64,000 nucleotides of DNA from Petrosia ficiformis. Its lineage: Eukaryota > Porifera > Demospongiae > Haplosclerida > Petrosiidae. Below are positions 24,899-37,600 of this stretch, piece after piece. The notes below the pieces were generated by a model. The model was not told the DNA's origin, made no database searches, and saw only the letters and a program-made list of their open reading frames with translations. The position numbers were made by a program, and so were the translations under genes. The stretch is from positions 35,345,212 through 35,409,211 of the forward strand of contig OX345636.1 in assembly GCA_947044365.1 (NCBI GenBank), in the 5' to 3' direction. The first letter of the stretch is position 1; every line of letters starts with the position of its first letter.

Positions 24899-26769
24899 TC
24901 ACTGCCACTGGTCAAAGCTGATTGACCCAGTAGATGTAGAACTACATGCAACTGATGCATTCTCATGATTGGATGAACTGTTGTTATTGTCTTGATGACC
25001 TGACTCCTCCTGAACTTCACCATCATTATCACCAGAGTCATGATCATCAGCTGTTGAGCTAAAATTCAACTATTGTTACATCATTTTCTATGTTTATCCC
25101 TGACTGACCTTCATCTTCAACCCACTAGCCTACTACAGATACTTTGTTACATTTTTAGGACTTCTGAACAGCTGACAACATGCACGTGGGGCTTCTTATG
25201 GTTAATGAATAATATTACACTAGGCACTTGTGTGGGTGTGATATTATACGTTATAATAATTTAACAAAATTAATTTATGACAATAACGTCGATCACAGAG
25301 CAGCAACCCGGGCATTGCCCGGATCCAGATACGCCTATGACACCAAGCTTCATAGTAGGTGTGGTATGACATTAATTAAATTAATTATTCATCATTGAAC
25401 TTTTACAAAGGATAGTAGGACTATCAATGAACAAACAAATAATACAAGATATATAGTAAGATTCAGGTTCAGAAACTGCAGCCACAACAAGTTTACGGAC
25501 CAGGAGTTTAAATGACAGTGTACGTGATAAATTAATGTTTTGGAGACCTTTTACATTTGGGAATTTCTCACATATCAGTGCTTGCCCAACATTTACTAGA
25601 GAGTCATTCAGCCACTGATAATCAGCCTGTAACCTCAACAGATCTTCCTTTTTCAAATTAAAACTGCTCTCTGCATTACCAGTAAGAATGGCTTCTTCAT
25701 CAACTAAAACAACAATTTGATCACAACATTACAATCACAAATGGCTTTAAACAGAGCCTTCACAACATGCCACTGACAATACAGAATTACGACCTCTGGG
25801 AATTCTTCTTTCAGAACTTTATATTCCGTAAAATCCTTGTCAATTATGATGACATGAACCTTTTTCCATGCATCGTTTTCTTCTTTGAAAGATTGAAGAA
25901 TTTGTTGCAGATGGACCATCTTCTTGAGCAGTAGCAGCATAAAAGCAATTATAACCATGTCCAAAGCCATCCTCAACCATGAGGCAGTATAAATGCATGC
26001 CTAATTTGTTGACATTGTATGTTCCATCCACAAACACAATTTCAGGAAATTTCTTAAACATGTTCACCATGCTGCTACTCTGATAATAAATAATTGCTAG
26101 CGTGTCTTCTTTATCAACTGTTACTCCATTAGCTCCTTGATCAATTTCCAAAGATTCTTCTAGTTTTTCAAGAAGTAGTTCAGCATCTTGTAACCCTTTA
26201 CGTGTCTGCTCACGAACTTTTGTTTTGATATTTTGAATGTCTTTGAGAGTCACTAATTTTCCATACTTTCAGACAACAAAATCTCGTACATGTTTATTGT
26301 TGGGTTTTAAACTGACAATATCACAGACAGCCTTCTCTTCTTCCTTACTAAGTTTTCTTGATGACGGGTAATGTTTAATGATCACTTCGCCAACACGATG
26401 ATTATGACACAAGTTGACTTCTCTAACCAATTTGTTTTGAAATTTGTCATAACTAATGGTTACCTTTGCTTCACACCCAAGACCAAAGGCTTTTTGATTA
26501 GGCCTCAGTCCTTTACCTCTTTGGCGAGGCTCTCCAAAATGTACACATCTAACACTGTAATATGTGTACTGTATTTTATTCACATCCACTGGGAATTTTC
26601 TAGTGAGCCTCTTTCTGTTGTAATCCTCGCCTTTTTGACTGTTGAAAACGTGAAGGGGGTGGCATCCTTCTTTCTTCACCTTTTCTAAGGCTGCCAGAAA
26701 GTCATTGAAGCTGTCAAATGTTTGTCCAACACTGAAACTAACACAGGAATTCTCGACCATTACGACCAT
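24899..26769 (-). pseudogene. MULE transposase (ZSWIM1/3-like) with adjoining C48-like protease segment
   Basis: The first part (26769-26269) is a DNA-binding-like N-terminus (FDSFNDFLAALEKVKKEG, CHNHRVGEVI). An in-frame TGA precedes KYGKLVTLKDIQNIK; the second part (to 25840) holds VFVDGTYNVNKLGMHLY, the first catalytic aspartate region of a MULE DDE core. A one-base shift near 25930 leads to VIIIDKDFTE and YCQWHVVKALFKAI, the next core blocks. After another break (about 25715), 25381-25700 carries DYQWLNDSLVNVGQALI and FPNVKGLQNINLSRTLSF, which resembles the opening of the Ulp1/C48-like domain beside such transposases in other invertebrates. A possible terminal exon at 24899-25058 is acidic and Ser/Asn-rich, ending SFDQWQ. 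At least one stop and two frameshifts make it a pseudogene. Confidence 0.7.
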
Positions 26770-27232
26770 GTGGAATAGTCACGTGCAGCGGTGGCAATAG
26801 ACAATAGTTGACCTGTTCAAAGAGGTATTAAATTCAGGCTTCGGATCCGACTTAAGGATCAATCATCGGGACGTGGATATATCACAGCTCGTCCCAGCCA
26901 CACCCACTAGTTTAATTGTTGAGCTAAGCAGCAGATGCACCTCAATGGTTGTGTCACTCGTATTTCTCTTCACTGATCTCTTGTTCTTCACTGTGTTGCA
27001 CAATAGTTGCATGGAATATTAACAATGAAAGAATAATGGTAGTTTCTAAGTTGAGAAACTTTCATTTGCTGCTTTGTTATACACGATTCTACCCTGATTT
27101 AAAGGTACATTATACTCAATATTTAATGTAGTTATCATCAAGCTGTGTAATGCATTAGCACATTAGACATTAGTATCTATAGAGATCAGATCTAAAGATC
27201 TTTTAATTTGTAAACTAAACGTAAAGTGAAAC

Positions 27233-28830
27233 TAAACAGATTTTTGCTAGTTTCTATGTCCATTGATCCCTAACTGGATTTCCTATTACTGAATAACTCT
27301 ATTTAATTGTACGTGTCTCCACGCCCTGTTGTTCACTGTATCTCGACTGGTCACAGTATTTAATAGTGACGGCACGTAAGGATTTTTAGTAATGAACCTA
27401 AGGATCTTTACTAGTTTCTATATTCCAATCATCCTTAATGTGAATTTGGTATGTGATACTCAATAATTACATTTAATTGCACGTGTTTTCAACCCCTTTT
27501 TTCACCATAAAATAGAAAAAACAGAAATTAAGGATCTTTGGTAGTTAGTTTAAGTAATGAGGATCTTTATATTCCAATCATCCATAACTTCATTAGTTTT
27601 TAAGTGTGCATTATACAGAATAGTCACATTTAATTTTTGTTGTTCACATGTACCGTATATATAATAGACTGGTGACAGTATTTAATAGTGAAAGAAAGTA
27701 AGGATCTTTGGTATTGAAGCTAAGGATCTTTGATAATTTTTACATATTCCAATCAACCATGACTTCATTAGCCTTGTTGGTAACATGTATAATGGACTGG
27801 TGACAGTGTTTAATAATGACAGACAAGTAAGGATATTTGGTAGTTTAAGTAATGAAGCTAAGGATCCTTACTAATTTCTATGATCCAATGATCCCTAACT
27901 TGCTAGTTTTTATGTTCTAATCATCCCTAATTTGGATTTCATTTTAAAGGTGCATTATACGGAATAACTCCATTTAATTGTGTGTCTCTCCAAACCCAAT
28001 TGTTCACTGTACAATAGACTGGTAATAGTATTTAAGGATCGTTGGTAATGAAGCTAAGGATCTTTCCTAGTTTTTAGGTTTTAATCATCCCTAATTGGAT
28101 TTCATTTTAAAGGTGAATTATACTGTGTCTCTCCAAGCCCAATTGTTCACTGTATAATAGACTGGTAATAGTATTTAATAGTGATGGAAGATAAGTATCT
28201 TTAGTAATGAAGCTAAGGATCTTTGCTAGTTTTTAGGTTCTAATCATCCCTAATTGGATTTCAGTTTAAAGTTGAATTATAGTGAATAATTACAATTTAT
28301 ATGTGTCTCTCCAAGCCTAATTGTCCACTGTACCTCAACTGATCACATATTTAAAGCGACAGAAGATAAGGATCTTTGGTGATGAAGCTAAGGATCTTTG
28401 CCAGTTTCTATATTTTAATCATCCCTAATTGGATTTTATTATTATACTGAATAACTCCATTTAATTGTGGGTCTCTCCAAGCCCAATTGTTCACTGTACC
28501 TCACTGATCACAGTATTTAAAGCAACAGAAGATAAGGATCTTTGGTGATGAAGCTAAGGATCTTTGCCAGTTTCTATGTTTTAATCATCCCTAATTGGAT
28601 TTCATTTTAAAGGTGCATTATACTGAATAACTCCATTTAATTGTGTGTCTCTCTAAGCCCAATTGTTCACTGTATAATAGACTGGCAATAGCATTTAATA
28701 GTGACGGAAAATAAAGATCATTGGTAATGAATCTAAGGATATTTGCTAGTTTCTATGTTCAAATCATGCAGAATTGGATTTCAGTTTAAAGGTGCATTAT
28801 ACTGAATAATTGTGTGTCTCTCCAAGCCCT
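27233..28830. repeat. Degenerate ~165-180-bp tandem array, 9-10 units
   Basis: Each unit has 'aaggatctttgctagtttct', 'caatcatccctaattgg', 'ggtgcattatactgaata', 'ttaattgtgtgtctctcc' and 'gttcactgta'. Starts lie near 27241, 27406, 27560, 27728, 27863, 28060, 28218, 28392, 28558 and 28737. Indels and unit loss are common, so the array is old. No coding signal. Confidence 0.85.
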
Positions 28831-28833
28831 GTT

Positions 28834-29120
28834 GTTCACATCAGAGAGTACGGTAGTACTCTCTATGTAGGGATGCCACGGAAAAAAAATGGCCGCCCAT
28901 ACATTTCAATTGCAATTGATGACCTGAAATCTCTGGTAATATACACAGATAGGTTTTAATACACACATACCTGATCATATCTAGTGTTGTTATGACTACC
29001 AACATCTTCTAAATGGCCAAAGACTGTCGTTATGGTAGAGAACCGGCGAGTGGCAAAACTGGCAAAATCTTCATCTTATTAGTATTATTTTTTTTTTTTT
29101 CAGACAAATCATTTTTTTGT
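28834..29120. repeat. Dispersed repeat 'tatgtagggatg...ggccgccc' copy 2
   Basis: Starts 'cagagagtacggtagtactc' then 'tatgtagggatgcc' and 'ggccgcccatacatttcaat', and runs to 'gtggcaaaactggcaaaatc'. The same order occurs at 37999-38220. Possible opposite ends ('gacatccctacat' near 30369; 'atacatccctacat' near 38563) would make each a larger element, not proved. Confidence 0.75.
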
Positions 29121-29677
29121 TTGTTAAAATATCACAATGATTCTAGCACCATTCCAGTCGCATTTATAGTAAAATTCTGGTCTACAAGTATCGAGATGAT
29201 ATCTACAGATACTATGAAAGAAGACAGTCTCAACGACTACAAAGATTTGATCTCGAATTGGACGCCATTTTCCTACGAGGAATTTAATTACGCATGCGCA
29301 TTCGTGTACTCGGAACATGGAAGCTGAAGTGTTTGTTGCATAAGCATAGTGATAACATTTGTGAGCAAATACATTTTTATAATAATGAATATAATAATTA
29401 TTAATAATAAAGCCATTGTATAATAATATTGTATATTATGATAACCATTGGAATACTGAATGGTTGACACAGTGACTGACACTACTTCTTGTAGGATGGC
29501 AGACGGTGCTGTAAGTGAAATAGAGAATATACTGTAAGTGAAAGAGAATGATAATCAATACATAAATACAAAAGACTGACTTTTATTGATGAACAAATTT
29601 TAATGTATGATTCCATAATGATATATTTTTCAATCTACAAAAAAATATTCACACCATTCAGAAAAAAAACAATGGAA

Positions 29678-29971
29678 ACAAGAATAATAAAAAACATTTT
29701 CAATAAAAATGAAAGAAGATGTAGGGATGTCAAAACCCAAAAAGCATGCAAACAAGTTTGGGAAGCTAACATAGGACCCAAAATCACTTCCATATAACCC
29801 TACATAAGTACAGCTCTGTATTTTGTTTTATAGCAGTGTAAGTACTTATGTAGGGTTATATGGAAGTGATTTTGGGTCCTATGTTAGCTTCCCAACCTTG
29901 TTTGCATGCTTTTTGGGTTTTGACATCCCTACATCTTTCATTTTTATTGAAAATGTTTTTTATTATTCTTG
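29678..29971. mobile_element. Long palindromic MITE (~294 bp)
   Basis: Nearly the whole element folds on itself. The outer arm 'aagaataataaaaaacattt' and the inner 'gatgtagggatgtcaaaacc', 'agcatgcaaacaag' and 'cataagtac' all recur inverted, around a centre near 29824. Same family as 6273-6560; these arms are more alike, so this copy looks younger. Confidence 0.9.
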
Positions 29972-30389
29972 TATATATACAAATAAGAATACAATGTACT
30001 TTTTATTAACTACTACCCTCCAGCAATGGAGTGCTTTCTTTGGTATGAAATACACAAGAGCAAGGTAAATAAAGAAAAAGCAAACAAAAACACCAAAACA
30101 ATGCAACAAAAGACAAAAACAAGAAATTAATTATAATTATACGATTGGTATGGCTTTTAGTGATAATATTTATTTCTTGTAATTTCAGACAATATTTATT
30201 GTACATTAATAAGAAACAACTAACTACTTCCCTATAACTATAGCTATGTGCTGCATATTTTGCTAGTTATATTCAGTATGCATGGTATCAGTGATACTGA
30301 AGTGGTTAGTTTAATTTAATTTGTTGCTATAATGTATCATCCTGATCATGTTTGTGTTATACTTTGCTTTGACATCCCTACATTTTCTT

Positions 30390-31070
30390 TTATTCCTTTA
30401 GTGTATAGATGATATGGTTATTGTAACGTAGCAATTATGACCGGTACCTATTGGATAATTTGTTAATTTTTTCTTATATGTACCTTCTTAGTTTGGAGGA
30501 ATATCAGACTCAAAATATTATCCTTGATCTTCAAAATTAAGCAACATCCTTGATCCTATCACAAACATGCTCATGTTTAGAATTAAGGGGTTGATATAGA
30601 GAATAAGCCACAAAATCACTTACCTCCACAATCTCCACTATTGCCAGCCCTGCATTATTTATATCTGTTCTCTGCATCAGTTATTGTGGGTTAAGATCAC
30701 ATTTTTAAATCTGAACTGTTATCTAATCAAGTGCAGGGGTCAAACTATATTGTTTTTCATGAGAGTGCACTTGCATGGATTTTTGCACAATCGACTTCCT
30801 TTCTGAACAACTGTTCTTAATTGATGGTTTGCGACAGCACATTATAATTATATATGCCAATGATATCTCACTGTTACATTATACCTACAGTACTAGTAGT
30901 TATATGGTGTGACTTGCTGGGAAATATTTAGTGGTGGAAAGGTATGTGTTAATTCAGTTTACTATGCATAAGAAAATGTTACATCATAATAATCTGTATA
31001 AATAGGAAGTTTTGTAGTACACAGAGACATGCTTATTTATAATATATTTTTTATAGATAATTTTTAAAAA
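30390..31070. other. Intergenic, nothing recognised
   Basis: No exon-like frame or repeat seen. Confidence 0.4.
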
Positions 31071-31075
31071 ATATC

Positions 31076-31167
31076 GATTCCCATCTGAACACCGAAGTAA
31101 AGCAACATCGGGCTAAGTACGTGGATGGGAGACCGCCCGCGATTCGCCGGTGCTGCAGGCTTTTTTT
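31076..31167 (+). pseudogene. 5S rRNA pseudogene, 5' part missing
   Basis: 'ctgaacaccgaagtaaagca', 'acatcgggctaagta' and 'tggatgggagaccgcc' followed by 'ggtgctgcaggc' and a T7 run are the 3' two thirds of a 5S rRNA gene, with the internal A-box/C-box region and the Pol III terminator. The first ~30 nt are replaced by AT-rich sequence and the 'ggtcag' part before 'tacgtgga' is shortened, so a working 5S gene is unlikely. A 5S-derived SINE end is the alternative. Confidence 0.85.
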
Positions 31168-31688
31168 AATTTATTTTTGCTGAACAGCAGAGCAAAGTAC
31201 CATTAATTGGATTTACTCCAATTTACCATTGATATCAATGTTATATATAATTGCAATTGTACATTTTACTGGCCACACATGTATTGCCATATCGAAGAAA
31301 TTAAATTGTTGGAACAAGGTATATTTTTTTAGTTTGAAAGGGGGGAGAGAGGGATTAACTCTCCATGTTCCTTATTATCATCATACTAGTTGTTTGGTCA
31401 TCATCACCTTAAAGTAACACTGAATATATACACGCTTAACAGTTTACACCTCATCTTAATGTTTGTTCTGAGTGACTGTGTACACAATCCTGTGTTGTCT
31501 TAAACTCTGATGTGATGCATTCTTCCATTTAACTTAATTCTGTAATCTGATTGTGCAATACTACCGTTAAATTACATTGGTGGTTGAAAAATAGTATCAT
31601 AATGTTATACACAATCCAATTGCAAATTGCATTTCAAGGACCATAAACAACTTTACAATAAATAATATCGGAGTTATAATACATTATT

Positions 31689-34600
31689 CTATGAGGGTAG
31701 ATTGTAAACAATAAGTTGTTTATCATCTGATACCGAGGCTGCTCTTGTTCCTGTTGGATTATAGCACACACCCCAAACCTGAGGAAGGAAAAAAAAATGT
31801 GAATACTTTCAGCTACTACAAATGAGTGTGGGAAAGAACCTTGTTCTGAACAATTGTGATTACACAATGGGAGATATCACCAAACCATGACTAGTTTAAT
31901 GCCAGCAAATATAATTACGTGTAAATTGTTATTCTGAGAGAGGGGGACCAATTCAAGGGTATGGCAAGTAAACAATCTGCAGATAAGCTATTGCTATGGC
32001 ATCCTTAGTCTCTCCTCTGCCAGTCAACTCTGAATGGAAAGTGAGTCTAGTATTTAAAGTCCAAATATTTACTTTTCACATTTTCCTGGTACGGAATTTA
32101 GAACTGCAATCTGATCAGATAGTGTTCATACTTTCTCAGAATGGATTTTAGTACTTTTAAGTGGTTAGTTTTTTGCATTCTTTTGGTAGTAATTGAATTA
32201 GAATTATGCCTTATGCCACTACTTTGTGAAAAACGTTTAGACTTTAAATATCAGACTGTCTCCCCACCATGTATAGTAAGTAGAGCGAGGAGAGGCTAGC
32301 AATGAGACTACTATTGAGAAGAAAGTAACTGTATGTTATTCACCGTAATGAGTGATACATGATACCATAACAGTTATAAAACAATGTAATATAATGATAA
32401 GGATGATAAAGTAGGTTGCTCATGAATAAATATAATTAATATAGTATTACTCACTTGATCAGAATGATCTTTAAATGTATGTTCACACTGTCTTGAAGTT
32501 GTGTCCCAAACTTTAACTGTCTTGTCACTAGAACTATTATAAGGAAGACATTTATTTTTTATAAATTCCTAACGACAATCTGTACAAAATGTATTTGTAC
32601 ATATAAAATGTAATTTGGTAATAGTTTGGAAGTTACATTGTAGATATACAACAATAAAATTAGTGATGCACTGGTAGGAGATTTTATCAACATTCCAATA
32701 AATTGATAATTATTTTAGATAATCAATACCGATCCGATAATATATCTACACTGTACCTTCTAGTTTCTGATTCTTTGAATGGAAACAATGTTCTTGTGAT
32801 TATAACTTAATTATAATCACAAGAAATGTATTACACTATCTGTTACATCTTCCAGAAATACATGTAACCATGGCAATACTGATCTGATATCGGTGCATCA
32901 CTAATTAAAAATATGAAATTGAAGTACATCTACTACTAACATAATTATAATTAATCATGGTAGGGTAATCACTATGATTGATTTCACCAGTAAATGATGC
33001 ATATTTATGACTTATTGACCCTCCCCTTTCAGGAGAGTTACAGTAAATGGTTTGAAAAACTTTCTGTCCGTGTGTCTGTGGTGTCCACGTGTCTGACCCC
33101 GCTGTACCTAAAAAAACTGGACACTCCTACTAGAGTTCCATACTTGGCATCTGTACACTCCTCTGAAATGGCAAGAACAAGCACTCACTAATATTTTCTC
33201 CATTATACTAGAAGCTATCAAAAAGGGCAAGAAAACCCCTAGGTGTGGCTTCTTTCAGCCTTCCAGACTATTCCTGCATCTAACAAACCACAGGTTTTAT
33301 GTCATTGGCTGTCTTAACAACTGCTCTTTCCAACAAAGCAAGTTAGAAACTTTGAACATGTACATATATAATATACTTCGAAAGTTATAAAGCTTACAAA
33401 ACGTTCACGAAACACCCTGCCCATACATGTAGTTATAGCATATTTTAACTTGTATATAAATCTGCAACAATTAGGGAAGGGAAGGTCATGCAACATTTAG
33501 TTGCTCTATATTTATAACATTGTTATTATATACTATGATGTATTTATGATTTAAAGGAGAATCAAATAAAGTTCAAACCAAGTTTACTAGATATTCATGA
33601 AACATTACTTTGGATATAACAGATATAGCTTGTGTTATACGTGCATAGTGTATTTACATGTACCTCAAGTCAATCTGATTCACTCAGTTCACAAGTACAG
33701 TGTGATTACCACAATGATTTAAATACACAATGGCAAATTTAAAACTATGAATGAACTACACGAGTTCAATGGCTGCAGTGTGTTGTTGCTCAGATATTCG
33801 TTTGTAACTTCTCAAGCACATCGCCACTCCAACAACATCTTGAAACAAGTTTAAACTAAACATTAAACTTAGTTTTTAACGATATTTGGAGATTATATCC
33901 CTTTGTAAGATTGGCAATTTAGAGGTTGAAATTCTGGATCTATATTCTCTTTATCAACCTTCTGATATATATTAGTAATCCTAACTATGCTTTCTCAGTC
34001 CCTAGCTGTTGACTAGCTCAAGCTCGTTGGGGTCTATGACATCACACATTTACTATGGAAACGTAAATGATGCACAGGATACTAGGAAACCATATGGCTT
34101 TCTGAAATTTAAACCAATTAGAACATGCCACGTTCCTTGGGCTATATCGTCTATACACTCAATGATATTCAAACTCCTTCGAGCTATGCTCTCAAGATTA
34201 TGAATATCATCTCATGTATAGACAATACACCTCTCAGTGTGGTGTGTTCTAACATGTTATATAACAGTATTGGTTACATTTTCCAGTAACCATGGCAGAT
34301 TATCAGTGCATCGCTAATTAAAAATATGAAATTGAAGTTCAACTACTAGCACAAATTATGACAGAGTAATCACTATGATTGGTTTCACCAGTAAATGATG
34401 CATATTTATGATTTATTGTAGCATTGTTATTATATACAGTGGAACCTCACTTATCCACACCTTGACTATCCGGCTGCTCAGATTATCCGGCGTTAAACGT
34501 GAGCTGCTGCAAATTCTAATTAACGCCCAGAATACGTGCATAAACAAAAGAAAATGGCCAGTTGTCCTAGTAAGAAAAGAAGACGTGTAGTTCTCATCTT

Positions 34601-37600
34601 GGAGAAAAAAAGCTTATCATTCTAGAGCGCCTTAAAAAAGGAACAACGCAAGAAGAACTTGCTGGTGAGTATGGTGTTGGGCGTTCAACAATCGGTGATA
34701 TCAAGAAGAGCGAAGAGAAACTAAAGTCATTTTCATCAACGATGGAATCTTTGGCCACGAACTCAAAAGGACGAAAGATAATGCGTTTGGGTACAGTATA
34801 GAATGTTATACATGCAGTGCTGCTATGCTTCACATATCTGGCAGTTTCACTTATCCAGCAATGCCTTGGTCCTGTCTATGACAGATAACTGAGGTTCAAC
34901 TATACTATGATGTGTTCAAGATTAAAGTAGAACCAGATCAAGTTGAAACCAAGTATACTAGAAATTCATGAAAAATTATAACAGATAAAGTTACTTGTGT
35001 AAATCAAATTGACTTGAGGTACATGTACATGTACATGTAAATACACTATGCATAGTTTATTTACATGTACCTCAAATCAATCTGATTAACTCAATTCACA
35101 AGTACAGTGTGATTTTATAAACCATATTAATGCACAATAGCAAATTTAAAACTATGAATTTATAATAAGCTCAGCTTCAACTCAATGTGATTCTACTTCA
35201 ATAACATGTCATTATAATAACACTAATAATTACATTACACTCACCCTGTTATTATGTGTTGATTGTCCGGAGAGAAGGAAACAGATAGAACCCAGGAATT
35301 ATGACCTGATATTGTACAGGCTAAGTTACCATGTTGACTAAAAGAGATGATGAATGATTGGATAGAGACGAAAGGGCTGATAAATACATGAATGCATGGG
35401 TCAATATATTAATGAGTGATTCACAAAGTTAATAATATATTCATGCATACAATAAACTGAAACGGGCTAAATGTTTAAAATGTCCTTGGGAAGCATGATA
35501 GATTGTTTCCAATACAAATATCCTGCACGATACTCTGAACTGTAGCCAAACTGTATGCAGTGGTGAAATGGAGAAGCTACATGTATGTTATTAGTGTAAT
35601 GATATATCACTTCACTAAATTTACATTGGCAAAGAATACTAGGTGATGCACAGCAAAATAGGTTTTTTGAGGATTAAAAATGCATTCAGTGTCTCTTTTC
35701 ATAAATCACATGTAGGTCTCCTAATGACAGTAAAGATGTTTCCAGAAGGCATGCAAAGGTAGGAGATCTTTGGCTGATTAATTATTGATTAGAAGTATCT
35801 ACTGTACTACATTGTACTCCTAGGCATGTAAGATACATGTATGTCTGGCTCCCAGAAACTTCTAAAATCCACCTGAAATCCACCCAAAATTATCATTGTA
35901 ATATATTATGTCTTTATTGCTCATCCTCATTTATGTCCCATTAAAACAATTAATGGATAATTATGAATGTTAATAACATACACATCATAAATCTTCATAT
36001 CTTTATCATCAGAACCAGTTACTAGGAGTTGAGAATCAGGTGAGAAACACAATGACCTCACTGGCATGGCATGTCCTAAATATGAAAGACACACGTAAAG
36101 TAAAATAAAAATTGTACAGTTGTACATGTAGAAGCATGACAAATTTTGTTACATCATTAGGCAATAACTAACTACATGTACAATAATAAGAATAAGATAA
36201 TAATCCATTACAGTACTTGGCTATCCAATCTGCTCTACTACTAATGAAGAAAACTATTTCATTAAATTTACAGACAGTTAAATCATAACATTTCCAGTGG
36301 ATTACACATACATTACAGGTGGGATGAAGATTGTAAAACAACATTCAAAGCTTCGCCAGCAAAAACGAACAAATTTTCAATAGTTCACGTGTGTTTTTAT
36401 CAATGTTGCTCTTACCTCGATTGGCTATAGAATGCCTCCAAAACTGGATTACTGGTTCATAACAAGTACTAGTCTTGTTCCTGTCGCTGTTTCTACTTGG
36501 ATTTAGCATTGCTGGACTGAGCCATGAGACAGAAGCAGCCAGCAACACAACATCAACTTTTCTGGAAAACACCAAAATTATTGACCACATGTTCAGACTA
36601 CACAAGTGCGCATGTGCAAACATTAAAGTGGGCATGGTAGCGAAGCTTCGATTGTGCAGAAAACGAATAAAAGTTTGAACATTCGAACCTTTTTCTCAGT
36701 CCTAACATTACACATGTACATACAATGCATTGTGTTTGAAGAGAGTTGATATTACATGTAACACAGTATGCCATACTACTAATCAACAAATTTTTAAAAG
36801 GTTAGTTTTAGTTTTTCTACATGTAGTTGCTCATTCTTTTCTCAAGCTTGAAATATTCGACACAAGAAATTCATCTAATCAGTTGATAACATACTGTATA
36901 CTAAATTTTCTCAGGTAAAGTTTTTGTGTTTTGACTATATTTAACTATTTCGCAATAAACTTTTTGTATTCCCCAAAAATGCTTACGTGGCAGGCAAGTG
37001 TAACAATTATTTTTGCAAATAAAATGTTTGTAGTTTTTGCAATAAATGTGAAATTTATAGCCTGCAAACATTTTGTGCATCAAAGGTCTGTTTTCAGTCC
37101 CATCCACACAATTAACAGTTATATTAAATGTACCTTCTAATGTGTGTAGAAGTTTACCACTTTCCAAATCAAACAAGTTAATGATACCATCAATAGCACC
37201 ACAAGCTATTAGCTTACCATCTGGACTCTATAAGATTAGATATGATAAATAATACATGTACATTATTTGAACACATACATGTACATGTAGGTAGAGGGTT
37301 TCAATACAGTTATAATAGTGTGTATTCTTGTGTTGGGGAATATATCGATACTAAACAAATATTGTGATATCACACTCATTAGCAATACTGGTTTTAAGGT
37401 ACTGCGTTTCCCCTTTAATTGAGTTTTAATGTTAAATTATCCGATTATTCAATAAAAAAATCTTTTAAAATTCTACATGTATCTAATCATTCAGAAGTTA
37501 TTACAGTACTGTGTAATATCATTTCATAAAATATCAAATATCAAGATTGGATAAAGGATATACTCTAATGTAATATCACTCCATATATTTATACATTTCA

